From NCBI RefSeq assembly GCF_026342355.1, contig NZ_JAPEMV010000010.1:186001-250000 (forward strand): a stretch of DNA of 64,000 bases. Reading direction: 5' to 3'. A model generated the notes under the pieces. It had not been told where the DNA came from, did not search any database, and saw only the letters and a program-made list of their open reading frames with translations. This DNA is from Streptomyces sp. NBC_00249. GTDB taxonomy: Bacteria > Actinomycetota > Actinomycetes > Streptomycetales > Streptomycetaceae. Made by a program: the position numbers and the translations under genes. Positions 42,107 to 50,642 of this stretch are shown one piece after another; the stretch's first letter is position 1; each line of letters opens with the position of its first letter.

Positions 42107-42718
42107 CTAGACCGCCCAGAATCCCCCTCCGGAATTCGCCTGCATGTTCGCGTCCTGGTACTGGAGGCGGGTAATGCGCGCGTTTTCCGGGATTTCGAAC
42201 ACGACCCATCCCTCGGCCCGCTCACCGACGGCGAGGGAATCGAAGACGAGCGGTTTGCCGGTCGTCAGCTCACCGGTGCGCACCGCCGGGTGGCGCTTGC
42301 CCGCGCCGTCGTACGCCCACATGCGCCCGAGCGCCCCGTACGAGGCTCCGCCGACGTTGACGAACGACATCGAGGCGGCCACCCAGCGCTTCCCGGGGGG
42401 CGGCCCGTAGTTCGGCTCGACGCTGACCGCCGGGTCCACGTACGCGGCGAGCACCGCCTGCAGGTGCCGCCCCACCTGGCGGCCCCGCACCCGTACGGAG
42501 TCACCCACATGGGCATCCTTCGCGGTGGCGGGCGCCGCCCCCGGGGCCGGGGCCGGCGGCTCATCCTCGGCGCCGGGCGCCGCGTCGTCGACGGGGACGG
42601 CGGGCACGGCGGCGGGGGCCACGGCGGCCCCCTCGGACGCGCTCTGGCAGGCGGTGGCGCCCAGCAGCAGGAAAGGCAGGAGGGTCGCGGCGGCGAGGAC
42701 GGAAACGGGCTGACGCAT
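42107..42718 (-). CDS. Secreted lipoprotein with DUF4352-like domain
   Basis: The protein has 203 residues. The signal peptide ends in a lipobox (LLLGATAC), so the Cys near residue 26 should be lipidated. A Pro/Ala linker comes before a beta-rich domain: VGDSVRVRGRQVGRHLQAVLAAYVDP...KRWVAASMSFVNVGGASYG...FDSLAVGERAEGWVVFEIPENARITRLQYQ. That is the telokin/DUF4352 layout found in many actinobacterial lipoproteins. It is divergent from the next secreted protein. Confidence 0.85.
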   Translation of the reverse strand: MRQPVSVLAAATLLPFLLLGATACQSASEGAAVAPAAVPAVPVDDAAPGAEDEPPAPAPGAAPATAKDAHVGDSVRVRGRQVGRHLQAVLAAYVDPAVSVEPNYGPPPGKRWVAASMSFVNVGGASYGALGRMWAYDGAGKRHPAVRTGELTTGKPLVFDSLAVGERAEGWVVFEIPENARITRLQYQDANMQANSGGGFWAV

Positions 42719-42899
42719 ACGGAACCCCTTCGGGGATCTTCGGGGCGGGGAGGTATTCCGGCCAGTCTCACGCGCCCGAGCGGGGAATTGCACACACCGA
42801 CACGAGTCGCGCGGGGAGCGGTTGCGTGATGTACCCGCCATCTGCCACCACAATGCGTTCCGGCGGAATCCCGTCGTACACACCCACTTGGAGGAAGAA

Positions 42900-43334
42900 A
42901 TGCGTACGTCCGCACGCCGAACGGCCTTCACCGTCTTCTCCGCGCTGGCCGCGACCGCCCTGTTCACGGCCCCCGCCGCGGCCACCGTGTACAACCAGGC
43001 CGTCTCCGTCCAGGAGCACGCCGAGATCGCCGAGGACGGCGCGCTCACCCTGCGCGGGACCTACCACTGCGAGGGCCCCGGGGCGCTGCAGATCAAGGTG
43101 ACCGTCCAGCAGGAGGACGCGGGCAACCTCAGCGTCGGGACCGGCAGCCTCGTCTGCGACGGCGCGGACAACGAGTGGACCGTGCGGGCACCGCAGTTCG
43201 GCGCCGGCCTGCACCCGGGCCACGCGGTCGCCACCGCGGAGCTCCAGGAGGTCCACCTCCACGGCCTGATGCCGAGCGGCGTCAGCACCCTCGCCGTGGA
43301 CACCCAGGACATCGAGATCCACGAGCGGAGCTGA
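42900..43334 (+). CDS. Small secreted beta-sandwich protein (DUF6299-like)
   Basis: The ATG at 42900 follows GGAGGAAGAA and gives 144 residues. A clear signal peptide (TAFTVFSALAATALFTAPAAA) comes first. The mature part has ALTLRGTYHCEG...VGTGSLVCDG, two cysteines that can form a disulphide as in DUF6299-type proteins of Streptomyces. The function is unknown. Confidence 0.8.
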   Translation: MRTSARRTAFTVFSALAATALFTAPAAATVYNQAVSVQEHAEIAEDGALTLRGTYHCEGPGALQIKVTVQQEDAGNLSVGTGSLVCDGADNEWTVRAPQFGAGLHPGHAVATAELQEVHLHGLMPSGVSTLAVDTQDIEIHERS

Positions 43335-43417
43335 GCCCGTGCCGCGCCTGCCGGCCGGTAGCCGCCGCTACCGGCCCCGGCGCGCCCGGCCGCGGAGGTT
43401 CGGTGGCATTCGGGGGT

Positions 43418-43585
43418 TCAGCGGCATTCGGGGGCGACGCCCGTCATCGACATGAACGCCACCGCCTGGCACCCCGGGTCCGCGTGCGGGCGGCCCGTCG
43501 TCCAGTCGACCACCTTCGGCACCCCGGCCACCAGCAGCAGCGCCGCCAGCAGGCCCGTCACCGCACCCCTGTTCAGGCGGCGCAC
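43418..43585 (-). CDS. Possible 55-residue membrane or secreted protein
   Basis: A GTG at 43585 lies 6 bp after GGAG and opens 55 codons. A basic start and one hydrophobic helix (RRLNRGAVTGLLAALLLVAG) are followed by a short part with two cysteines (DPGCQAVAFMSMTGVAPECR). It fills the gap between the secreted protein and the phosphatase. Its evidence is only the ribosome site and the sensible protein; it could be chance. Confidence 0.4.
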   Translation of the reverse strand: MRRLNRGAVTGLLAALLLVAGVPKVVDWTTGRPHADPGCQAVAFMSMTGVAPECR

Positions 43586-43670
43586 GGCGTGCTCCGCGGC
43601 AAAAGCGTCCGTTCCATGGCCGCATCATCACCCCCCGCCCGGCACCCCACAACCGGGAGTGACCGTACGC

Positions 43671-45830
43671 TCACCCCCTGCCGCGCGGCCCGCCCCCCGC
43701 GTCGAACTCGCACCACACGGCCTTCCCGTCGCCCCGGGACTCCACCCCCCAGTGCGTGGCCAGGGCGTCCACCAGCAGCAGCCCGCGCCCCGTGGTGGCC
43801 GCCTCGCCCGGGGTGCGCCGGCGCGGCCACACGCTGGAGCGGTCCTTGACCCACAGCCGGATCCGCCGCACCGGCTCCGGCAGCACCTCCATCGTCAGCA
43901 CCGCCCCGCCGTCGGTGTGCAGCAGGGCGTTGACCAGCAGCTCCCCCGCCGCCAGCTCGACGTCGTCGGCGAGTTCGGCCATGCCCCAGTCGCGCAGGGC
44001 CTGCCGCAGGGCGTAGCGGGCCTCCGAGAGGCCCTCGGGGTCGGCCTGGTGGACGTACTGGTGGATGCGCGGGGCCCGGTGGGTGCCCGGGTCGGGGGCC
44101 CGCCGCAGCACCAGCAGGGCCACGTCGTCGCCGGAGCCCCAGCGCTCCCACAGCCGGTCGGAGAGGTGGTCGGCGAGCGCCCCGGCCTCCTGGGGCCCGC
44201 TCCTGACCGCGTGGGCCAGGGCCTCCATGCCCTGGGTGATGGCGGTGCCGGGCTCCTCCACGAGCCCGTCGGTGCACAGCACGAGGGTCTCGCCGGGGAC
44301 CAGGTCGAGGCGGGTCTCGGGGAACTCCTCCTGCTCGAACACCGACGCCAGGCCGAGCGGCAGTCCGCCGCGCACGTTGGGCCAGCCGGTACGCCCGTCC
44401 GTGTGCCGGATCAGCGGCCCGAGGTGGCCCGCGCGGACCGCCCGTACGCCTCCGGTCTCCAGGTCCACCTGCGCGTACATGCAGGTGGCGAAGCGTTCGG
44501 TGTCGAGTTCGGCGAGGAAGCGCGAGGCCCGTGCCAGGACGGTGGACGGCGGATGGCCCTCGCCCGCGTAGGCGCGCAGCGCGATGCGCAGCTGGCCCAT
44601 GATGGCCGCCGCGTGCGTGTCGTGGCCCTGGACGTCGCCGACGACGATCCCGACCCGGTCGCGGGGCAGGGCGATCACGTCGTACCAGTCGCCGCCGACC
44701 TCCCGCCCGCTCCAGGCGGAGTGGTAGCGCACCGCGATCTCCCCGCCGCTGATCTCCGGGATCCGGCGCGGCAGCATGGCGGCCTGCAGCCCGGTCGCGA
44801 ACTCCCGTTCCTGGTCGAAGAGCAGGGCCCGCTGGAGGGACTGGGCGACGATGCCGGCCAGGCCGAGGCACAGGTTCTGCTCCTCGGGGCTGAACTCGGT
44901 GCGCCGCCGGTAGAAGAGCACGAGCCCGCCGATGGCCTTGGCCTGGGCGATCAGCGGCAGGTAGGCGGCCGCGTCGAAGCGGATCCGGCTGAGGTAGTCG
45001 GCGAGCGGCGGGAACTCGGCGGCGAGCGCGGTGAGCGAGGTGGCGAAACGCGCCTTGCGGGTGATCACCGCCTGGGACAGCGGCAGCGACCCGTCCAGCC
45101 GGGTGAACTTCCGCTCGCTGAGGATCTCCAGGGTCTCCCCGCTCAGCGCGATGATCTTGATGGCGCCGTTCTCGACCAGCCCGAGGGCCAGCCCGTCGGC
45201 GCCGAGCCGCTCCAGCGCGCCCGCGCCCGTCAGGGCGGCCGTCACGTCGTCGACGGTCACCGCCCGCGACAGGGCCTCCGTGGTGCGCTGCACGATGGTG
45301 GCCTGCTGTGCCCGCGCCGACTCCAGCTTCCGCAGCACGGTGGCGTGGGCGAGTTCGGCGGTGGCGTCCCGGACGATGCCGACGATCCGCCGGGGGCGGC
45401 CGTCGGGATCGCGCAGCACCCGGCCCTGGGTGTGCGTCCACTGTTCGCGGCCGTCGCGCCGGCTCACCGTGAAGTACGAGCCGTACGTCTCCCCGCCGCC
45501 CTCCAGCACCCCGGCGACGGTGTCGCCCAGCCGGGCCGCGTCGTCGGACGGGATCCGCAGCCCGACGCCCTCCGGGGTGCGGTCGAAGGAGCCCGCCTCC
45601 AGGTCGAAGACGGCCAGCCCGGCCTCGTCCAGGTTGAGGGTCCCGCTGTCCAGGTCCCACTCGAAGCTGCCCATGCCGTTGAGCGCCAGCCGCTCCCCGG
45701 GCCCGGTCACCGGGTCGGGCCGGTGCGGCCCGTCGGCGGACCCGGTACCGCTGTGCCCGATACCGCTGTGCCCGGTACCGTCCTGCCCTCCGGCGTCCTG
45801 CCCGGGTCTGTCGCGCTCCGCCGCTGCCAC
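43671..45830 (-). CDS. PAS-GAF-PP2C (SpoIIE)-HATPase signalling phosphatase
   Basis: The GTG at 45830 follows AGGTGG by 8 bp (719 residues); upstream GTGs at 45839 and 45842 are also open. A PAS domain is at about 50-170 and a GAF domain at about 185-345. A PP2C phosphatase at about 365-575 has metal motifs GGDWYDVIALPRDRVGIVVGDVQGHD and STDG-like LCTDGLVE. A GHKL ATPase at about 590-710 (DDVELAAGELLVNALLHT, GRGLLLVDALATHWG) resembles RsbW. Such proteins dephosphorylate anti-sigma antagonists or inhibit anti-sigma pathways in response to stress. Confidence 0.94.
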   Translation of the reverse strand: MAAAERDRPGQDAGGQDGTGHSGIGHSGTGSADGPHRPDPVTGPGERLALNGMGSFEWDLDSGTLNLDEAGLAVFDLEAGSFDRTPEGVGLRIPSDDAARLGDTVAGVLEGGGETYGSYFTVSRRDGREQWTHTQGRVLRDPDGRPRRIVGIVRDATAELAHATVLRKLESARAQQATIVQRTTEALSRAVTVDDVTAALTGAGALERLGADGLALGLVENGAIKIIALSGETLEILSERKFTRLDGSLPLSQAVITRKARFATSLTALAAEFPPLADYLSRIRFDAAAYLPLIAQAKAIGGLVLFYRRRTEFSPEEQNLCLGLAGIVAQSLQRALLFDQEREFATGLQAAMLPRRIPEISGGEIAVRYHSAWSGREVGGDWYDVIALPRDRVGIVVGDVQGHDTHAAAIMGQLRIALRAYAGEGHPPSTVLARASRFLAELDTERFATCMYAQVDLETGGVRAVRAGHLGPLIRHTDGRTGWPNVRGGLPLGLASVFEQEEFPETRLDLVPGETLVLCTDGLVEEPGTAITQGMEALAHAVRSGPQEAGALADHLSDRLWERWGSGDDVALLVLRRAPDPGTHRAPRIHQYVHQADPEGLSEARYALRQALRDWGMAELADDVELAAGELLVNALLHTDGGAVLTMEVLPEPVRRIRLWVKDRSSVWPRRRTPGEAATTGRGLLLVDALATHWGVESRGDGKAVWCEFDAGGGPRGRG

Positions 45831-45842
45831 GAGACACACCAC

Positions 45843-46097
45843 CTAACGGCCGGGCCAGCACGGCTGGGAGATCAGCCGCTCCCACTCCTCGTCAGGATGC
45901 CCCGGAAGGGTGCGTCCGGCCTCCCGCCACCGCTTGAGCAGCGAGAGGTAGATCGCGGCCGGATCGCCGGACCCGAAAGGGGCGAACGGTCCCGCCCCGT
46001 GCCCCGGGGCCGTGGGCGGCCTCGCCGGGGACTGCTCCGCACGGCTGGCGGGGATGCGCACCCAGCCACGGCCGCCCTGTGCTCGCTCCGCGCCCAT
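45843..46097 (-). CDS. Small conserved hypothetical protein
   Basis: The protein has 84 residues. A Pro/Arg/Gly-rich first half precedes a compact C-terminal part: GDPAAIYLSLLKRWREAGRTLPGHPDEEWERLISQPCWPGR. I do not recognise a named family. Its stop lies 12 bp before the phosphatase start and inside that gene's ribosome site region, so the two are probably translated together. Confidence 0.7.
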   Translation of the reverse strand: MGAERAQGGRGWVRIPASRAEQSPARPPTAPGHGAGPFAPFGSGDPAAIYLSLLKRWREAGRTLPGHPDEEWERLISQPCWPGR

Positions 46098-46121
46098 CGC
46101 GGACCCCTCTCACGGGTGATG

Positions 46122-47405
46122 TCAGCGTAGATACGTGTTCGGTCGCCCGGCGGCGGCCCGGTCGTACCGGGCCGCGCCGGTGGAGCCCGGCAGGGGACCC
46201 CGGGCGCCGAGGCGCCTGCGGACCCCCTTCACCAGTCTCCCCGCCGTGAAGCCCGCGCCGTGCACGAATCGCATGGAAGGGCCGAATGAGGGAGCCGTCA
46301 GCAGCCCCGCGAAGAACAGTCCCGGCCAGGACGACTCGAAACCGGGGCTCAGCTCCGGGCTCCCGCCGCCCCCCACCGTCTCCAGCGCGGCCCGCAACCG
46401 GGCGTCGAGCAGCTCCAGGCGCCGCAGGTCCGGGGCGAAGCCCGTCGCCGCGACGACGTGCGCGGTGTCCAGTACGAGGGACTCCCCGGCCGCCGTGGTC
46501 AGCCCGAGCCGGGTCCGGCCGCCCACCGCCGTGGCCCGGTGCAGCCGGTGTCCGAGCAGCGCCGGCACCCGCCGCTCGAAGCGGTCCCGCAGCCACCACG
46601 CCCCGGCCGGCCCCAGGGCCGTCGCGGCGATCCGCTCCCGCGTCGACGCGGGCAGCCGCCGCACCGCCCAGGGCAGCTCCGACCACACCCAGCTCCGCCA
46701 TCCGGTGCCCAGCCCGCTGTGCGGGTCGCGCAGGGAGCGCAGCGGCGGCCGCCGCAGGGGCTGCGGGACGGCGTTCCAGTTCAGCCGGGACCGCCGGGCC
46801 ACCAGACTCGGCCGGGCCCCCGCCTCGGCGAGCAGCGCGGCGGTCTCCAGGGCCGCCTGCCCGGCGCCGAGGACGGCCACCTCGGTCCCGGCGAAACGGG
46901 CCAGGTCCCGGTGGCCGGTGCTGTGCGACCAGTGCCCGGGGGGCAGCTCGCGCAGCACCTCGGGGCTGTGCGTGAAGGGCATCACCCCGACGGCCAGGGC
47001 GACGGTGCGGGCCAGCAGCGGCGGCCCCTCGGCGGTGCGCACGAGGAAGCCCCCGCCGTGCGGGGCGACCTCGGTGACGGTCACCTCCTCCGCCTCGGGG
47101 GCGGCCTGCCGGGCGAACCAGAGCCCGTACGCGCTGAAGGTGCCGATCGGCAGCGGGTTGCCGTGCTCGGCCGCCACGCCCTGCCCGGCGCAGTACTCGG
47201 CGAGGGTGTACCGGCCGCCGGGCGCGGAGAGGTTGGAGGACCAGGGCTCCGACTTCAGGTACATGCCCTCGGGCATGTGGTCCCGCCAGGACGCCATGGG
47301 CCGCCCCAGCAGCCGCACCCCGAGCCCGGCCGCCGCCGCGTGCGCGGCGATCGACAGCCCGTACGGGCCCGCGCCGACCACCACGAGATCGTCCAGCCGC
47401 GTCAC
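46122..47405 (-). CDS. FAD-dependent oxidoreductase (flavin monooxygenase-like)
   Basis: The protein has 427 residues and a GTG start. VVVGAGPYGLSIAAHAAAAG is the FAD-binding loop, and VAVLGAGQAALETAALLAEAGA is a second Rossmann loop for NADPH. VVAATGFAPDLRRLELL matches the ATGY-type motif of N-hydroxylating and flavin monooxygenases. The substrate is unknown. It follows the ATP-grasp gene by 40 bp on the same strand, so the two may act in sequence. Confidence 0.88.
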   Translation of the reverse strand: MTRLDDLVVVGAGPYGLSIAAHAAAAGLGVRLLGRPMASWRDHMPEGMYLKSEPWSSNLSAPGGRYTLAEYCAGQGVAAEHGNPLPIGTFSAYGLWFARQAAPEAEEVTVTEVAPHGGGFLVRTAEGPPLLARTVALAVGVMPFTHSPEVLRELPPGHWSHSTGHRDLARFAGTEVAVLGAGQAALETAALLAEAGARPSLVARRSRLNWNAVPQPLRRPPLRSLRDPHSGLGTGWRSWVWSELPWAVRRLPASTRERIAATALGPAGAWWLRDRFERRVPALLGHRLHRATAVGGRTRLGLTTAAGESLVLDTAHVVAATGFAPDLRRLELLDARLRAALETVGGGGSPELSPGFESSWPGLFFAGLLTAPSFGPSMRFVHGAGFTAGRLVKGVRRRLGARGPLPGSTGAARYDRAAAGRPNTYLR

Positions 47406-47445
47406 GGGTCCTCCTCCGGTTCGATGCTCGCCATCCCGGGTCCGG

Positions 47446-48990
47446 TCACCGGGCCACCAGTTCGTCCGGCTCCGCCGGGGCCTCCGGCGGGGCCGCGCGG
47501 GAAGGCCCCGCCGGCTTCGGCAGCCCCGGCCCCTGCGGCGGGGCGTCCGTCTGCCCGCCCTCGCGCTGGCGGGGGGCCCGCACCGCGCGGGCCGTGCGCC
47601 GCCCCTGCTCGGGGGTGCCCCGCAGGGCGCGGGCCCCCTTGCCCAGGCCGCGCCCGAGGAAGGCCCCGAGCATCGCGAGGAAGGGCCCGAGGTCGTCGGA
47701 GGCGAACCAGGCCGTCTCCGTCCGCCCCCGCTCCACGGGCACCGGCACCCGCACCGGCCCGGGTCCGGTGGGGGCCGGGACCCCGGGACCGGGCTGCGGG
47801 CGCCGCCCCGCCGGGAGCACCGGGGCCCGCCCGGCGCCCGTCTCGTGGGACGCAGCGGGCGGCACGGGGGGCACGGGGGGCCGTACCGCCCCGCGCCCCG
47901 GGAGCGAGCGCCCCCGTACGGCCGCGAGCAGCGCGTAGTTCTCGGCGACGAAGACCCGGCCCGGGCCGCCCGAGGGCTGCGGGACCCGTTGCCCCGTCAG
48001 GTCCAGGTACATCGCCTGGACCACGTCCAGCCCGAAGTCGTCGGTGAACAGCCGGAACTGCGCTCCCGGGCGCGGGTTGAAGTCCACCAGCCGGAAGGTG
48101 CCGCGCTCGTCGCGGCGGAAGTCGAGGTCCAGGATCCCCTGGTAGCCGAGGCGTTCGGCGAGCCGCAGCCCCGCCTCCTCCACCGCCGGGTCCGCCAGCC
48201 AGCGCCCCACCGCCGTCAGCCCCGTGCGCACCGGCCAGGACAGCTCCTTGCGGCCCGATCCGGCGAGCAGCGGCCGGCCGCCCCGGGCGAAGGCCCCGTG
48301 GAAGAACCAGTCGGTGTCCGGCCCGGCGGGCAGGAAGCGCTGGAGCAGCAGCCGGCTGCCCGCCTCGGCGGAGCGTTCGTGGAGCCGGCGCGCCTCGGCG
48401 GCGGTGTGGACCAGGGTGGTGCTGCGCAGTCCCGTCCCGGCGGGCAGCAGCCAGGGCCGGCTCCACTTCGCGACCACCGGCAGGCCGAGCCGCCAGGCGG
48501 CCTCCGCCGCCTCGGCCCCGCCGGCCGGGATCACGGTCTCCGGATGCGGGACGCCCCAGCGGGCGCAGAGCCGCGACAGCTCGGCCTTGTCCGCCACCCG
48601 GGCTGGCAGGTCGTCGGGCTGATGGGGGATCCGGAAACGGTCCGTCAGCATCGGTGCGACGCGGGACACCGCGATGGCGCTCAGATCGTCCATGGCCACG
48701 AGCACGGCGGGCCGCCCGATCCGCTCGGACACCCCGGTGAGGCATTCCAGCAGCGCTTCCGGAGCCTCGGGGTCCAGCCCCCCGGCCGGGCCGGGATGCA
48801 CGGCGCGCAGGTAGCGCGAACGCCCCACGGGACCTCCCCCGGCTTCGACGACGGCATGGACCTCCACACCCCCGCGTCCCAGGGATCTGACGGCGCCGAG
48901 GGTTCCGTGGTGGAACGGATTCCGGTCGAGTCTGAGCAGAACAGCGGGCACATGGCCGTCGAACGCGTGCATGGGAACGGTGTCTTTCAC
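47446..48990 (-). CDS. ATP-grasp ligase
   Basis: The protein has 514 residues. Residues about 1-350 form an ATP-grasp fold: VADKAELSRLCARWGVPHPETVIP, LGLPVVAKWSRPWLLPAGTGLRS (ATP-binding Lys), LLLQRFLPAGPDTDWFFHGAF, and the Mg-binding GILDLDFRRDERGTFRLVDFNPRPGAQF. The last ~150 residues are Pro/Arg-rich and probably disordered. Similar enzymes join a carboxylate and an amine (D-aspartate ligase, peptide ligases). Its position beside a flavin monooxygenase and the polysaccharide genes suggests decoration of a wall or surface molecule; this is inference. Confidence 0.85.
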   Translation of the reverse strand: MKDTVPMHAFDGHVPAVLLRLDRNPFHHGTLGAVRSLGRGGVEVHAVVEAGGGPVGRSRYLRAVHPGPAGGLDPEAPEALLECLTGVSERIGRPAVLVAMDDLSAIAVSRVAPMLTDRFRIPHQPDDLPARVADKAELSRLCARWGVPHPETVIPAGGAEAAEAAWRLGLPVVAKWSRPWLLPAGTGLRSTTLVHTAAEARRLHERSAEAGSRLLLQRFLPAGPDTDWFFHGAFARGGRPLLAGSGRKELSWPVRTGLTAVGRWLADPAVEEAGLRLAERLGYQGILDLDFRRDERGTFRLVDFNPRPGAQFRLFTDDFGLDVVQAMYLDLTGQRVPQPSGGPGRVFVAENYALLAAVRGRSLPGRGAVRPPVPPVPPAASHETGAGRAPVLPAGRRPQPGPGVPAPTGPGPVRVPVPVERGRTETAWFASDDLGPFLAMLGAFLGRGLGKGARALRGTPEQGRRTARAVRAPRQREGGQTDAPPQGPGLPKPAGPSRAAPPEAPAEPDELVAR

Positions 48991-49025
48991 CTAGTCGGAC
49001 CAAGCGGGATGGATGCGCACCTGCT

Positions 49026-49059
49026 AATGGCCTATGCGACGGCCACCTGACAGGCCATT
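49026..49059. promoter_or_regulatory. Inverted repeat between ATP-grasp and GH26-like genes
   Basis: AATGGCCT at 49026-49033 is matched by AGGCCATT at 49052-49059. A second nested repeat (CTGAC/GTCAG) overlaps its right arm. It sits in the divergent promoter region of the ATP-grasp and hydrolase genes, where an operator is plausible. Confidence 0.4.
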
Positions 49060-49122
49060 CGTCAGATGTGATGCCTAACGTCTTTGGTAAGCACACCGGT
49101 TCAGGAAAGCTCGGGAGACGCC

Positions 49123-50637
49123 ATGCCCAGACCACGCCGCCGACTGGCGAGCACCTGCATCGGTGCGGTGACGGCCGGGCTGCTGGCCACCGGCGCCGCG
49201 CTCGCCGCCCCGGAGGAGGAAGCCCCGAAGGGCTCCGACTCCGCCATGGGCGCCTATCTCGACTACGGGCCGAACGGCGTCGCCCGGATCCCGCACCTGT
49301 CGAACTGGCTGGGCGGCCGGGAGATCCGGGTCGGGCACACCTATCTGCCCGGCGACGTGTGGCCCGCCATCGAGGGCAACGTGAACTTCCTCGCCTCCTG
49401 GGCCGCCTGGCGGCAGGCCGAGGACGACCGGATGTTCGTCCTCAACGTGCCCATGCAGGCCCACAACGAGGCCCGGGTGCCCGACTACCAGGTGGCCCAG
49501 CTGATCCGGGCGGGCGCCGAGGGCTACTACGACCGGCACTTCAAGAAGCTGGCGCAGCGGCTGGTGGCGCTGGGCGTGCCGGACACGGTGATCGTGCTCG
49601 GCTGGGAGATGAACGGCACCACCTACACCCACCGCTGCGGGCCCGACCCGGAGAACTGGAAGGCCTACTGGAAGCGCATCGTCAACACGATGCGCTCCGT
49701 ACCCGGTCAGGAGTTCAAGTTCGATTTCGCCCCCAACCGGGGGACGGACGCGATCGGCTGGACCCGCTGCTACCCCGGCGACGACGTGGTCGACATCATC
49801 GGCATGGATTCGTACGACCAGGCCCCCGGCCGGACGTTCGACGAACAGATCAGCCAGCCGTACGGGCTCCAGCAGCACGTCGACTTCGCGAAAGCACACG
49901 GCAAGGAGATCTCGTACCCGGAGTGGGGGCTGTTCCGCAACGGCGACAACCCGGAGTACGTACGGCGCATGCTCAAGTGGATCGAGCAGCACAAGCCGCT
50001 CTACCACACCATCACCGACTACTGCCCGCACGGCGTCTGGCAGTGCAAGGCGAACCCGGAGTCGGCGAAGGTCTTCCGCGAGGCCCTGACCCCGCAGGCC
50101 CCCCGCCCGGTCGACCCGACCCCGCCGGTCATCCCGACGCCGCCGGTGATCCCGACCCCGCCCGTGGTCCCGACCCCGGACGTGCCGACGCCCCAGATCC
50201 CGACCCCGGACGTCCCGACACCCGTCGCGCCCACCCCCGACGTACCGGCACCCCTCCCCAGCCCCGAGACCCCCACGGTCCCGCCGGTCGAGCCGCCCGC
50301 AGTCCCGACGCCGACCCCGGACGTCTCCGTAGAGCCCTCCGTGCCCGACCCGGCCGTGCCCACCCCGCCCGTCGAGCCCACGCCGGAGGCCTCCGCGCCG
50401 GCCCCGGAGGTCTCCGTCCCGCCCGTGCTCCCGCCCGAGCCGGCACCCCTGCCCGCCCGCCCCAGCCCCAGCCCGCTGGTGCCGAAGCCGACCCCGCCCC
50501 GGCCGGAGCAGCCCACCAACAGCACCGAGTGGTGCGTGCCCATCAACTTCGGCGAGTGGCTCGCCAAGCTGGTCGGCAACCAGTCGGTGTGCCTCAAGTT
50601 CGACTGGGGCAAGGACTCCGGCTTCTGGCCCTTCTAG
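49123..50637 (+). CDS. Secreted GH26-like glycoside hydrolase with Pro/Thr-rich linker
   Basis: The ATG at 49123 follows GGGAG and gives 504 residues. A signal peptide (CIGAVTAGLLATGAALAAP) precedes a beta/alpha barrel at about 40-330. The catalytic acid is likely the Glu of VLGWEMNGTTYTHRC and the nucleophile the Glu of ISYPEWGLF, as in family 26 mannanases. A PTPPVIP/PTPDVP linker of ~130 residues and a small C-terminal domain (STEWCVPINFGEWLAKLVGNQSVCLKFDWG) follow. It probably trims or releases the polysaccharide made by the neighbouring genes. Confidence 0.85.
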   Translation: MPRPRRRLASTCIGAVTAGLLATGAALAAPEEEAPKGSDSAMGAYLDYGPNGVARIPHLSNWLGGREIRVGHTYLPGDVWPAIEGNVNFLASWAAWRQAEDDRMFVLNVPMQAHNEARVPDYQVAQLIRAGAEGYYDRHFKKLAQRLVALGVPDTVIVLGWEMNGTTYTHRCGPDPENWKAYWKRIVNTMRSVPGQEFKFDFAPNRGTDAIGWTRCYPGDDVVDIIGMDSYDQAPGRTFDEQISQPYGLQQHVDFAKAHGKEISYPEWGLFRNGDNPEYVRRMLKWIEQHKPLYHTITDYCPHGVWQCKANPESAKVFREALTPQAPRPVDPTPPVIPTPPVIPTPPVVPTPDVPTPQIPTPDVPTPVAPTPDVPAPLPSPETPTVPPVEPPAVPTPTPDVSVEPSVPDPAVPTPPVEPTPEASAPAPEVSVPPVLPPEPAPLPARPSPSPLVPKPTPPRPEQPTNSTEWCVPINFGEWLAKLVGNQSVCLKFDWGKDSGFWPF

Positions 50638-50642
50638 ACGGG

